Source of the DNA: Thermomonas sp.
Lineage (GTDB): Bacteria; Pseudomonadota; Gammaproteobacteria; Xanthomonadales; Xanthomonadaceae
Direction: 5' to 3'
Length of the DNA: 51,482 nucleotides
Assembly (NCBI GenBank): GCA_020692565.1
Contig: JAIMKJ010000022.1
Location: 17,436 to 68,917 of the forward strand
In this document: positions 19,783-27,503 of the stretch, one piece after another
How the letters are laid out: each line of letters begins with the position of its first letter
Position numbering within the stretch: the stretch's first letter is position 1
Notes under the pieces: model-generated
The model's input: the letters and a program-made list of their open reading frames with translations, nothing else
What the model was told of the DNA's origin: nothing
Database searches by the model: none
Translations under genes and position numbers: made by a program

Positions 19783-19843
19783 CTCCCCGCGATGCGGGGA
19801 GTGCTTGTCGATCCTTCCTTCTCCCCGCATCGCGGGGAAAAGG
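19783..19843. repeat. Paired inverted repeat between converging genes
   Basis: CTCCCCGCGATGCGGGGAG at 19783-19801 and CTCCCCGCATCGCGGGGA at 19821-19838 are each hairpins, and their 15-base cores are exact reverse complements of each other, so the whole can also fold as one long stem. It lies 8 bases past the DUF4286 stop and about 90 bases before the 3' end of the opposing gene. Such CTCCCCGC palindromes followed by AAGGTGGCCGAAGGC are dispersed in Xanthomonadaceae genomes, and it may serve as a bidirectional terminator. Confidence 0.65.
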
Positions 19844-19931
19844 TGGCCGAAGGCCGGATGAGGGGAAAGCCGAGTCGCCTTTGACCGACGGGCCGTGACC
19901 TCAACCGGAACCGGGCCTTCGACCGGATTCT

Positions 19932-20582
19932 TCAGCTCAGACCGACGCTGGTCCAGAGTTTGCCCAGCCAGCGCGACCGGGGTGCCGCCGATGCGCCGTG
20001 TCCGCCGGCCTTCCCCGTGGATTCGCCGGCTTTCGCCGCGACCGCGGCATCGCGCAGCCGGGCGATCGCCGCCACCCGCTCCGGCGGCAGCTGTTTCATC
20101 ACGAAGCGCGCTTCGTCGTTCAGCGCCAGCCAGGCCTCGCCGTCCAGGGTGCCGTCGTCGCGCTGCGGCAGGGCGCGCTGCAGGGCCTGCTTGTACTCGG
20201 CCGGGTCGACCCCGAACACCTCGGCCGCCTGGGTATCGTCCAGGCCCACCACCACCCGCAGCAACAGCACCGCGCGGGTGCCGAAGTCCAGCCGCGCCAG
20301 CGACGCGAAGTCGCCGTGCCAGTAAGGCGCCAGCGGTTCGGCATTGAGGGTCGGGCTCTGCAGCAATGTGGTCCAGAACAACAGCGGCCAGTCGTCGGGC
20401 GTGGCGCCGAGCGCCGTTTCGCTGAAGCTCTCGATCGCCGAGGCCAGCGCGCGGTCGCCGTGCTCGGCATCGCCGCATTGCAATTCGGCCAGCAGGGCCG
20501 CCCGCCGTTCCACGCCGCGCAGGAAGCTGACGACGGCCCCGGAGGAGGCGGCAGCGGTATCGAGCGTGTGGTGGGAGGACAT
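19932..20582 (-). CDS. Sigma-70 region 4-like protein of unknown function
   Basis: A 216-residue soluble protein. The start chosen is MSSHHTLDTAAA at 20582; an upstream in-frame ATG (MRPLRQVLDLPPDM) is possible. The middle part has a pattern like region 4 of ECF sigma factors: FGTRAVLLLRVVVGLDDTQAAEVFGV followed by a recognition-helix-like PAEYKQALQRAL. Region 2 is not evident: the N-terminal half (LLFWTTLLQSPTLN) lacks the usual -10 recognition residues. It may be a degenerate sigma factor or a regulator that reuses the fold. It is divergent from priA across a 463-base control region. Confidence 0.65.
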   Translation of the reverse strand: MSSHHTLDTAAASSGAVVSFLRGVERRAALLAELQCGDAEHGDRALASAIESFSETALGATPDDWPLLFWTTLLQSPTLNAEPLAPYWHGDFASLARLDFGTRAVLLLRVVVGLDDTQAAEVFGVDPAEYKQALQRALPQRDDGTLDGEAWLALNDEARFVMKQLPPERVAAIARLRDAAVAAKAGESTGKAGGHGASAAPRSRWLGKLWTSVGLS

Positions 20583-20888
20583 ATCGGGCGGCAGATCAAG
20601 TACTTGACGGAGGGGTCGCATGATGCCTCCCACGCCCGATTTACGACTTGACAACCATCACGAAACCGGCTCCCCAAGGCCCCGTCTGGGTTGCAGGCCG
20701 ATCGACGGCCCGATCCGGTTGTGCACAGCGGTCACCAGGCTGCAATAAATCGGCCTTTGCCGGACGCACGCGTCGCGTCCGCGCAATGTTTCACGGACAA
20801 ACGATTGATTTTCATGGGGTTTAAGGGGGTGGCGCTTTTTTAGCCATACCTCGCGGAACCCCTGCATTTACCGCGCAAAACTCTTCGC

Positions 20889-20902
20889 GCATGAAGTCAT
20901 GC
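20889..20902. promoter_or_regulatory. Palindrome GCATGA-AG-TCATGC
   Basis: A perfect inverted repeat of 6-bp arms around a 2-base centre, 6 bases upstream of the DnaA-box pair. It could be a separate regulator site in the priA control region. No regulator can be named. Confidence 0.4.
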
Positions 20903-20908
20903 ACAAAC

Positions 20909-20931
20909 TTATCCACAGCTTGTGTGGATAA
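20909..20931. promoter_or_regulatory. Inverted pair of perfect DnaA boxes upstream of priA
   Basis: TTATCCACA (20909-20917) and TGTGGATAA (20923-20931) each match the DnaA consensus at all nine bases, face each other and are 5 bases apart. They lie 115 bases upstream of the priA start. DnaA acting as a transcription factor is the simplest reading. This is unlikely to be oriC because dnaA and dnaN are absent and only two boxes are seen. Confidence 0.65.
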
Positions 20932-21045
20932 TGCCGAATTCCCTTTGCGATCCGTGACTTGCCGATCATTCGTGTGTGAGCCGGCAGCAATGCGGTGCAA
21001 GTGCGGCTCCGGGTCGCCGCGCCAGGACTCGGTAGACTGCCGGCC

Positions 21046-23298
21046 ATGCCCGCCGCCGATTCCGTCCTCCGCGTCGCCCTGCCGCTGCCGCTGCCGCGCC
21101 TGTTCGACTACCTGCCGCCGGGTGATCGCTCAAGCGATGGCCCAAGCGATGGCCCGGCCGAGGTCGGCTGCCGTGTGCGCGTGCCCTTCGGCAGCCGCAG
21201 CGTGGTCGGGGTGGTGGTCGGCGTGGGGCCGCCCGAGCCGGGCGTCGCCGAGCTGCGCCTGGCCGAAGCGGTGCTGGACCCGCAGCCGCTGTTGCAGGGT
21301 GAACTGCTGGAGTCGCTGCGCTGGCTGGCACGCTACACCCACGCCCCGCTGGGCGAGGTGCTGGCCACCGCGCTGCCCAGCGCCCTGCGTCGCGGCGAAC
21401 CGCTGCCCGACACCCACGGCTGGGCGTGGCGGCTGACCGAAGCCGGCGCGACCGGCCTGGCCCGCCTGCGCGGCCGTCCGCGGCAGTTGGCGGACCTTCT
21501 GCATGCGGTGCAACCGCAGGCCGTGGACGAAGACCAGCTCGGCACCTCACTGGACGACTGGCGCAGCGCCGCCCGCGCCCTGCTGAAGCGCGGTCTGGCC
21601 GAGCGCGTGGCGGTGCCGGCCTCGCAGTGCGCGCCCCTGCCGCAGCCCGGTCCCGTGCTCAACGACGAACAGGCTGCGGCGCTGGAGGCCCTGCGCTCGC
21701 GCCCGGGCTTTGCCGCCTGGCTGTTGGACGGCGTGACCGGCAGCGGCAAGACCGAGGTCTACCTCAATGCGATCGTCGACTGCCTCGCCCGCGGCCGTCA
21801 GGCGCTGGTGCTGGTGCCGGAAATCGGCCTCACCCCGCAGGCGCTGGCGCGGTTCCGCCAGCGCCTCGGCGTGCCGGTGCACGCGCTGCATTCCGGTCTG
21901 GGCGATCCCGAGCGCGCCCGGGTCTGGGCCGCCGCCTGGCGCGGCGAGGCGCGGGTGATCGTGGGCACGCGCTCGGCCGTGTTCACGCCACTGCCCGAGG
22001 CCGGGCTGATCGTGATCGACGAGGAACACGACGGCAGCTACAAACAGCAGGACGGCATCCGCTACCACGCCCGCGATTTCGCCCTGGTGCGCGGCAAGGC
22101 GCTGGACGTGCCGGTGCTGCTGGGCAGTGCGACGCCGTCGCTGGAATCGCTGCACAACGCCCAGGCGGGCCGCTACGCCCACCTGCGCCTGCGCAAGCGC
22201 GCCGGCGACGCCCAGCCGCCGGCGGTGCGCGTGCTGGACGTGCGCAAGCGTCCGCTCGATGCCGGTCTGTCGCCGGAACTGCTGCGCGCGATGCGCGCCG
22301 CGCTGGACGCCGGCGGCCAGGTGCTGGTGTTCAAGAACCGTCGCGGCTACGCGCCGGTGCTGCTCTGCCACGACTGCGGCTGGAGCGCGCAGTGCAAGCG
22401 CTGCAGCACGCCGCTGCGCAGCACGCCGATGACCGTCCACGGCGGCGGCCGGCGCCTGCAGTGCCACCACTGCGGCGCGCGGCAGACCCCGCCGCCGGCC
22501 TGTCCCGACTGCGCCAGCCTCGCGCTGCAGCCGCAGGGCGTGGGCACCGAACGGCTGGAGGAACTGCTGGCCGAACAATTCGCCGACGTGCCGGTGCTGC
22601 GCATCGACAGCGCCAGCACCCGGCGCAAGGACGCGCTGGAAAAACTCTTCGTCGAATTCGGCGCCCGGCCCGGCATCCTCGTCGGCACCCAGATGCTGGC
22701 CAAGGGCCACGATCTGCCGAATCTCACCCTGGTCGCGGTGGTCGGCATCGACGAAGGCCTGTTCTCCGCCGACTTCCGCGCCGGCGAGAAACTCGCGCAA
22801 CTGCTCATCCAGGTCGCCGGCCGCGCCGGTCGCGCGCAGAAGCGCGGTGAGGTGCTGCTGCAGACCCACCACCCCGAACACGCGTTGCTGCAGACGCTCA
22901 TCCACGGCGGCTACCACGCCTTCGCCGACGGCGAACTCGCCCAGCGCGAAGCCGCCGGGTTCCCGCCGTTCGCGTATCTCGCGCTGCTGCGCGCCGAAGC
23001 CCAGCACGCTGACGCGCCGATGCAGTTTTTGCAGGCCGCGAAAACGGCGCTGCTGCCCTGGGTCGCCGCCAAACCTGCGCGCGGCGCGGTGGCGCTGGAG
23101 GGCTTGACGCTCGACGGCCCGGTCGCCGCGCCGATGCCGCGTCGCGCCGGTATGTATCGCGCGCAACTGCTGCTGTCGTCGCCGACGCGCCGCGACCTGC
23201 ACCTCGCGCTCGAAGCCGCGCTGCCGGCGGTGTACGCATTGCCCGAAGCGCGGAAGACGCGCTGGTCGCTGGATGTGGATCCGGTGGATCTGTATTGA
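21046..23298 (+). CDS. priA: Primosomal protein N' (replication restart helicase PriA)
   Basis: A 750-residue DEAH-type 3'-5' helicase that rebuilds replication forks after collapse. Order of parts: N-terminal fork-binding domain (about 1-110), winged helix, Walker A GVTGSGKT at 229-236, DEEH box in IDEEHDGSYK, then the zinc-binding insert with four CxxC pairs (CHDC, CKRC, CHHC, CPDC) and the C-terminal helicase lobe (GTQMLAKGHDLPNLTL, QVAGRAGRAQKRGEV). All eight zinc cysteines are present. Length fits the family (about 730). A short low-complexity insert (SSDGPSDGPAE) near residue 30 is unusual. No strong ribosome-binding site precedes the ATG at 21046; that start fits the family's N-terminus. 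Confidence 0.97.
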   Translation: MPAADSVLRVALPLPLPRLFDYLPPGDRSSDGPSDGPAEVGCRVRVPFGSRSVVGVVVGVGPPEPGVAELRLAEAVLDPQPLLQGELLESLRWLARYTHAPLGEVLATALPSALRRGEPLPDTHGWAWRLTEAGATGLARLRGRPRQLADLLHAVQPQAVDEDQLGTSLDDWRSAARALLKRGLAERVAVPASQCAPLPQPGPVLNDEQAAALEALRSRPGFAAWLLDGVTGSGKTEVYLNAIVDCLARGRQALVLVPEIGLTPQALARFRQRLGVPVHALHSGLGDPERARVWAAAWRGEARVIVGTRSAVFTPLPEAGLIVIDEEHDGSYKQQDGIRYHARDFALVRGKALDVPVLLGSATPSLESLHNAQAGRYAHLRLRKRAGDAQPPAVRVLDVRKRPLDAGLSPELLRAMRAALDAGGQVLVFKNRRGYAPVLLCHDCGWSAQCKRCSTPLRSTPMTVHGGGRRLQCHHCGARQTPPPACPDCASLALQPQGVGTERLEELLAEQFADVPVLRIDSASTRRKDALEKLFVEFGARPGILVGTQMLAKGHDLPNLTLVAVVGIDEGLFSADFRAGEKLAQLLIQVAGRAGRAQKRGEVLLQTHHPEHALLQTLIHGGYHAFADGELAQREAAGFPPFAYLALLRAEAQHADAPMQFLQAAKTALLPWVAAKPARGAVALEGLTLDGPVAAPMPRRAGMYRAQLLLSSPTRRDLHLALEAALPAVYALPEARKTRWSLDVDPVDLY

Positions 23299-23330
23299 TC
23301 GCTGGCGAGTGTGGCTTGGCCTCCGATTTC

Positions 23331-23352
23331 GTAGGAGGGCCTTCAGGCCCGA
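23331..23352 (+). repeat. GTAG-headed REP-like palindrome
   Basis: The 22-base unit starts GTAG and folds as GGGCCTtcAGGCCC. It is identical to the copy at 45922-45943. It sits 32 bases past priA in a 244-base gap before the NADH dehydrogenase gene. GTAG-headed REPs are the type mobilised by REP-associated tyrosine transposases in Stenotrophomonas and relatives; no such transposase lies in this window. Confidence 0.7.
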
Positions 23353-23542
23353 GCTCTTGATCCTGCTGGAAGGCGGCAGGCAACATGTCGCTCATGGCAA
23401 GCGAGCGCTCGCGCACATGCGCGCGGATCGCTTTCTGTCCACACTCACCGTCGATATTCAGTCGCGCACCGCGCACCGCCGATGCATTGGATCGGCGACA
23501 ATACGCACGCGGCGATGGCGCCGTGGCGGCTGGAGACGGCAG

Positions 23543-24796
23543 ATGCGTGCGGTGCCCCATGTGGTGGTGGTCGGCGGTGGTTTCGGCGGGTTGTGGACGG
23601 CACGCGCGCTGCGCGATGCGCCGGTGCGGATCACCCTGGTGGATCGCGGCAATCATCATCTCTTTCAGCCGCTGCTCTATCAGGTCGCGACCGCCGGGCT
23701 TTCGGCGCCGAACATCGCCGCGCCGTTGCGCCACATCCTGCGCAAGCAGAAGAACGTCACCGTGTTGCTGGGCGAAATCGACGGTATCGTGCCCGGCGAC
23801 AGGCAGGTGCGGCTCGCGGACGGCAGGACGCTCGATTACGACCACCTGCTGCTCGCCAGCGGTGCGACCCACGCATATTTCGGCCACGACGACTGGGCGG
23901 CGCACGCGCCCGGCCTGAAGACGCTGGACGATGCGCTGGAAATCCGTCGTCGCATCCTGACCGCATTCGAACGCGCCGAGGCCGAGGACGATGCGACGAA
24001 GCGCGATGCGTGGCTGACCTTCGCCATCGTCGGCGGCGGCCCCACCGGCGTTGAATTGGCCGGCACGCTGGCCGAAATCGCGCGGCACACGCTGCATGGC
24101 GAATTCCGTCGCGCCGATCCGCGCAAGGCGCGCGTGTTGCTGCTCGAAGCCGGACCGCGGGTGCTGTCGAGTTTTCCGGAACCCCTGTCCGAAAAAGCGC
24201 GCACGCAGTTGCAGAAACTCGGCGTGGAAGTGCGCACCGGCGTGCCGGTGGCGGCGATCGACGGCGAGGGCGTGCAGCTCGGCGAAGAACGCATCGCCGC
24301 GCGCACCGTGCTGTGGGCGGCGGGCGTGGCGGCGTCGCCGCTGGCGCGCGATCTCGGCGTGCCGCTGGATCGCGCGGGCCGCGTGATCGTGCAGCCCGAT
24401 CTCAGTGTGCCGGGGCATCCGGAGATCTTCATCGCCGGGGATCTCGCGTCGCTGCAGTACGCCGGCAAACCGGTGCCCGGTGTCGCGCCTGCGGCGAAGC
24501 AAATGGGACGCCATGTCGCGCAGGCGATCCGTGCGCGCCTGCAGGGGCGCACGCCGGCATCGTTCCGCTATCGCGATTTCGGCAACCTCGCCACCATCGG
24601 CCGGATGGCCGCGGTGGTCGATCTGCACGGCTTCAAGTTTTCCGGCCTGCTCGCCTGGTGGTTCTGGCTGGCGGCGCACGTGTTTTTCCTGATCGGCTTC
24701 CGCAACCGCATGGTGGTAATGATCGACTGGGCGCAGGCGTATTGGAGCTACCAGCGCAGCGCGCGGATCATCCTGGGCGCGGACCGCGAGCGCTAG
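23543..24796 (+). CDS. ndh: Type II NADH dehydrogenase (NAD(P)/FAD oxidoreductase)
   Basis: A 417-residue flavoprotein that passes electrons from NADH to quinone without pumping protons. The FAD motif VVVGGGFGGLWTA is at about residues 7-19 and the NADH motif FAIVGGGPTGVELAGTLAE near 165. Other family marks are QPLLYQVATAGL, IFIAGDLA and the quinone-side AKQMGRHVA. The C-terminal hydrophobic helix (FSGLLAWWFWLAAHVFFLIG) is the membrane anchor typical of NDH-2. ATG at 23543 places the FAD motif directly at the start. Its stop is 3 bases from the stop of the converging DUF1203 gene. Other NDH-2-like enzymes exist, so the symbol is likely but not certain. Confidence 0.88.
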   Translation: MRAVPHVVVVGGGFGGLWTARALRDAPVRITLVDRGNHHLFQPLLYQVATAGLSAPNIAAPLRHILRKQKNVTVLLGEIDGIVPGDRQVRLADGRTLDYDHLLLASGATHAYFGHDDWAAHAPGLKTLDDALEIRRRILTAFERAEAEDDATKRDAWLTFAIVGGGPTGVELAGTLAEIARHTLHGEFRRADPRKARVLLLEAGPRVLSSFPEPLSEKARTQLQKLGVEVRTGVPVAAIDGEGVQLGEERIAARTVLWAAGVAASPLARDLGVPLDRAGRVIVQPDLSVPGHPEIFIAGDLASLQYAGKPVPGVAPAAKQMGRHVAQAIRARLQGRTPASFRYRDFGNLATIGRMAAVVDLHGFKFSGLLAWWFWLAAHVFFLIGFRNRMVVMIDWAQAYWSYQRSARIILGADRER

Positions 24797-24799
24797 CCA

Positions 24800-25267
24800 T
24801 CAAGCACGCTCGACGCGGCAGGCGTAGCAGCCGGGTTTCGCGTAATGGATGTGGATGTATGCGGTGCGGTCGATCGCGAACAGCGCTTCGATCGCGGTTT
24901 CGACATCGCTGCCCGCCGCCACGTCGGCCCACACCATCATGCCGCGCGCATCGTAGGCGCGCAGCGACAGCAGGCGCGTGCGCAGCAGCGCCGGCACTTC
25001 GCCGGTTTCTGGCCGCGCCTGGATCGCCGTTTCGCGCACGTAGACCGGTCCGGAGGCGCGATAAGGCGTGTCCACGCGGTGATGATCGTAGGGCAACAAC
25101 AGCAGGCGTTCGCCTTCGGCCGCATCCTGCAGACTGACCCGGCAGGGATACACCGGACGACCATCGGCGACCACGTTGCGGATGGCGCGCGCGCGCAATT
25201 CGTCGTCGGACAGCGCGAACGATGCAGCGAAATCATCGGCGGACAATGCGTGGATCTGGAAGGACAT
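24800..25267 (-). CDS. DUF1203 family protein
   Basis: A 155-residue soluble protein. DUF1203 marks are CRVSLQDAAEGERLLLLPYDHH near residue 42, SGPVYVRE near 72, LLSLRAYDARGMMV near 100 and IHIHYAKPGCYACRV at the end. No catalytic function is known for this family. It ends 3 bases from the ndh stop (converging). The weak CGGAG before the ATG is the only ribosome-binding site. Confidence 0.88.
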   Translation of the reverse strand: MSFQIHALSADDFAASFALSDDELRARAIRNVVADGRPVYPCRVSLQDAAEGERLLLLPYDHHRVDTPYRASGPVYVRETAIQARPETGEVPALLRTRLLSLRAYDARGMMVWADVAAGSDVETAIEALFAIDRTAYIHIHYAKPGCYACRVERA

Positions 25268-25339
25268 GGCGGCGCTCCGGTGTCGGGAGCGCGCATCGTC
25301 GCGCGACCTGTGCGACGACGATATCCGGATCTTGCCGTG

Positions 25340-26107
25340 TCAGGTTTTGGCTTTCGCTGTTTTTGCCGTTTTCGGCTTTGCACGGACGGACGGGTGCTTG
25401 TCCCCGCCCCGCCGGATCTCGAACAGGCCGGTCGCCTCGATCAGGCTACTGAGTTTGCCGTAACCGTAGTTGCGCGCATCGAATGGCCCGCGGTTGCGGA
25501 TGTTGGTGCCGACCGCGGAAAGATTCGCCCAGCCGTCGTCTTCCTTCTCCGCGTCCACCGCACCGCGCAGGAGTTTCACCAGTTTGGTGTCCTGACGTAG
25601 TTTTGCGGTCGGCATCGGTGGTACGGGCACGGGTTCCGATGCATCGGTGGCTTCGTCTGCGACTTTGGTGCTAGCGGGCTGTTCGTCGATGTAGAGAAAG
25701 GTCGAACAGGCATTGACGAAGGGGTCCGGGGTCTTCTTCTCGCCGAAGCCGAATACGCGCATGTCCTCCTGGCGCAGTCGCATCGCCAGCGGGGTGAAGT
25801 CGGCGTCGCTGGACACGATCGCGAAGGCATCGAAGCGACCGCTGTGCAGCAGATCCATCGCGTCGACCACCATCGCCATGTCCGAAGCGTTCTTGCCGCT
25901 GCTGTAGGCGAACTGCTGGATCGGCTGGATCGCGTTGGGATGCAGCGCCTGCTCCCACTTCTGCAGCGTCGGGCTTTTCCAGTTGCCGTAGGCGCGGCGC
26001 ACGTTGGCGATGCCGTGCCGGGCCAGTTCGGCCAGCACCATGTCGATCTTCGCCGCCGGCGCGTTGTCGGCATCGATCAGCAGCGCGATCCGCATGCGTT
26101 CGTCCAT
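25340..26107 (-). CDS. NYN-domain nuclease-like protein with C-terminal LOTUS-type domain
   Basis: A 255-residue protein of the LabA/DUF88 group. The NYN (PIN-like) domain covers about 5-150, with the acidic residues expected for metal-dependent RNA cleavage: LLIDADNAP, SGKNASDMAMVVDAMDLL and IVSSDADFTPLAMRL. A Pro/Thr/Glu linker follows, then a region (about 175-245) resembling an OST-HTH/LOTUS domain, ending GYGKLSSLIEATGLFEIRR. A Lys/Ala tail ends the protein. GGGGAG precedes the ATG. A cytoplasmic role in RNA turnover is inferred from the family. Confidence 0.88.
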   Translation of the reverse strand: MDERMRIALLIDADNAPAAKIDMVLAELARHGIANVRRAYGNWKSPTLQKWEQALHPNAIQPIQQFAYSSGKNASDMAMVVDAMDLLHSGRFDAFAIVSSDADFTPLAMRLRQEDMRVFGFGEKKTPDPFVNACSTFLYIDEQPASTKVADEATDASEPVPVPPMPTAKLRQDTKLVKLLRGAVDAEKEDDGWANLSAVGTNIRNRGPFDARNYGYGKLSSLIEATGLFEIRRGGDKHPSVRAKPKTAKTAKAKT

Positions 26108-26171
26108 GATGTTCTCCCCGGGAATGGTGCCTAGAGCTTAGGCGCGGCGGATGCATCGCGTCCATCGCGAA

Positions 26172-26193
26172 ACGGCCCGGTTGCCCGGGCCGT
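26172..26193 (-). terminator. Terminator after the first tandem secreted-protein gene
   Basis: ACGGCCCGG pairs with CCGGGCCGT (9 bp) around TTGC; on the minus strand it is followed by TTTCG. It lies 31 bases past the stop of the gene at 26224-26649. Nearly the same hairpin is used after rpoH (29932-29955). Confidence 0.75.
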
Positions 26194-26223
26194 CGTTTGC
26201 TGCTCTGCGCTGCGGTGCGGGGA

Positions 26224-26649
26224 TCAGTGCCAGCCATCCCAGAAGTAGGCGTACGCGTTCAGCGTCTTGGTGGCATTGGTGTCGGTGTCGCGCACCGTCA
26301 CCTCGATGACCGAAGGCGAGTTGTAGATGCTGATGCTTTGCCAGCAGGAATGGCTGTTGCTGGCGCAGACGCCGGTGGCGCCGGTTTCCAGATTCTTCCA
26401 CGCGAAACTGTAGTTGCCCGCGGTCAGGCCGGTCACTTCGAATACCGCTGTGGTCGGATTGGTGGCGGTATAGGGTGTCCAGTACGAGTCGCAGTAACCG
26501 ACCGTGGCGTAGTCGAAGGCGTAGGTGTCGACGAAGCAGGTGAGCTCGGCGTTGCTGACGTCGCCGGCGCGGGCGGTTTCGCTGTGTCCGAACAGCCCGA
26601 CGGCGAGCAGCAGTGCGGAAGCGATGGCGGAAATATTCCTGGAGATCAT
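26224..26649 (-). CDS. Small secreted protein, tandem family member A
   Basis: A 141-residue exported protein of no recognised family. The signal peptide (MISRNISAIASALLLAVGLF...ARA|G) is followed by a mature part of about 113 residues with a pattern shared with the next two genes: GDxxNxxLxCxVDTxA, C-x3-WxP(W/Y), NPTTAxFExxGLxAGxYxxxW, LETG, two close cysteines, then strands ending in an aromatic-rich tail (YAYFWDGWH). Four cysteines suggest two disulfides, and the strand pattern suggests an immunoglobulin-like fold. It is the most divergent of the three and lacks the DVSGDGLRHLSV block of the others. GGAAG precedes the ATG. The name is only positional. Confidence 0.78.
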   Translation of the reverse strand: MISRNISAIASALLLAVGLFGHSETARAGDVSNAELTCFVDTYAFDYATVGYCDSYWTPYTATNPTTAVFEVTGLTAGNYSFAWKNLETGATGVCASNSHSCWQSISIYNSPSVIEVTVRDTDTNATKTLNAYAYFWDGWH

Positions 26650-26735
26650 GGTCTGTCTTCCTGTTCAGAGATCATGGTTGCCGGACGCCATGCCGCATGT
26701 GGAAGGCGGTGCCCGGATCGTTGTGCAACGCGGAT
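26611..26735. repeat. 125-base direct repeat, copy 1 (signal-peptide start plus upstream region)
   Basis: This stretch is identical at 124 of 125 bases to 27356-27480. It covers the first 13 codons of family member A and 86 bases upstream, so members A and B share their signal-peptide start and promoter. Such near-identity against diverged mature parts points to recent recombination. Confidence 0.9.
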
Positions 26736-26883
26736 GCGCCTGCCATGGCGAATCCCGGTTGCATGATGTCCAGCGCGAAACGTCATGAATCAGGATCAAT
26801 CGGCATTGCCGTGCGCGCGGTGTCTGCAACGGGTACTTCGGTTTGGTGCGCTTCCGATGGTGCTTCTTCAATCGAGATGCTTC

Positions 26884-26925
26884 GGTGGCCGGTGGCCGGT
26901 GGCCGGTGGCCGGTGGCCGGTGGCC
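26884..26925. repeat. Six perfect tandem copies of GGTGGCC
   Basis: The 7-base unit GGTGGCC is repeated six times without change over 42 bases, in the gap between family members A and B (26650-26965, no other gene). The unit length is not a multiple of three and the array is outside any believable gene. It could be a slippage-prone site affecting transcription between the two genes. Confidence 0.9.
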
Positions 26926-26965
26926 CGGGCCGTGAAAAGCGGTCGCTTTGGCGGTGGGTTCTGCG

Positions 26966-27394
26966 TCAGTGATACGCGTCGAAGTAGTAGGCTCGGGCGG
27001 TCACCGTTTTTTGCAGTCCGGTGCTGAGGTCGGTGATGGTGACCGACAGATGGCGGAGGCCGTCGCCCGACACGTCGGTCGCGATCGGCACCACGCACTG
27101 GCTGCCGCTGCAGCCCGGGCTGCCGCCGGTTTCCAGATCGATCCACATGTACGAATAGCTGCCGGCGGTCAGCCCGGCGACTTCGAACACCGCGATCGAT
27201 GGGTTGTTCGCGGTCCAGGGCTTCCACCCCGAAATGCAGAGGTTGGGTCTCGGAATGTCGAGGGCGTGGGTGTCGACGTAGCAGGTCAGCACGCCGTTGG
27301 TGAGGTCGCCCGCATGCGCGGGAGCGACGTGGCCGACGATGCCGGCGGCAAGCAACAGTGCGGAAGCGATGGCGGAAATATTCCTGGAGATCAT
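26966..27394 (-). CDS. Small secreted protein, tandem family member B (mosaic)
   Basis: A 142-residue exported protein. The first 16 residues (MISRNISAIASALLLA) equal those of member A, while the mature part matches member C: GDLTNGVLTCYVDTHA, DVSGDGLRHLSVTITDL and GLQKTVTARA are shared with C almost word for word. The signal peptide ends HVAPAHA|G. Four cysteines are at positions comparable to A and C. The gene therefore looks like an A/C chimera with the junction near codon 14. GGAAG precedes the ATG as in A. Function unknown. Confidence 0.8.
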   Translation of the reverse strand: MISRNISAIASALLLAAGIVGHVAPAHAGDLTNGVLTCYVDTHALDIPRPNLCISGWKPWTANNPSIAVFEVAGLTAGSYSYMWIDLETGGSPGCSGSQCVVPIATDVSGDGLRHLSVTITDLSTGLQKTVTARAYYFDAYH

Positions 27395-27480
27395 GGTCTG
27401 TCTTCCTGTTCAGAGATCATGGTTGCCGGACGCCATGCCGCATGTCGAAGGCGGTGCCCGGATCGTTGTGCAACGCGGAT
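27356..27480. repeat. 125-base direct repeat, copy 2
   Basis: Second copy of the repeat at 26611-26735, 745 bases away, with a single base difference (TGTCGAAG here, TGTGGAAG there). It covers the first 13 codons of member B and its upstream region and stops 24 bases before the 3' end of member C. Confidence 0.9.
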
Positions 27481-27503
27481 CTGCTGCTTTGGCGCGGCCA
27501 GCG

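Larger units (their letters stand above)
20583..21045. other. Divergent control region between the sigma-like gene and priA
   Basis: No gene is seen in these 463 bases. The left half is GC-rich; the right half (about 20800-20960) is much more AT-rich and holds two palindromes listed separately. It should carry the promoters of both flanking genes. Confidence 0.5.

Noticed and set aside
20909..20931. Chromosomal origin (oriC)
   Set aside because: Only two DnaA boxes, no AT-rich unwinding element and no dnaA, dnaN, gidA or rpmH nearby.
26884..26925. CRISPR-like array
   Set aside because: The unit is 7 bases with no spacers; it is a simple tandem repeat.
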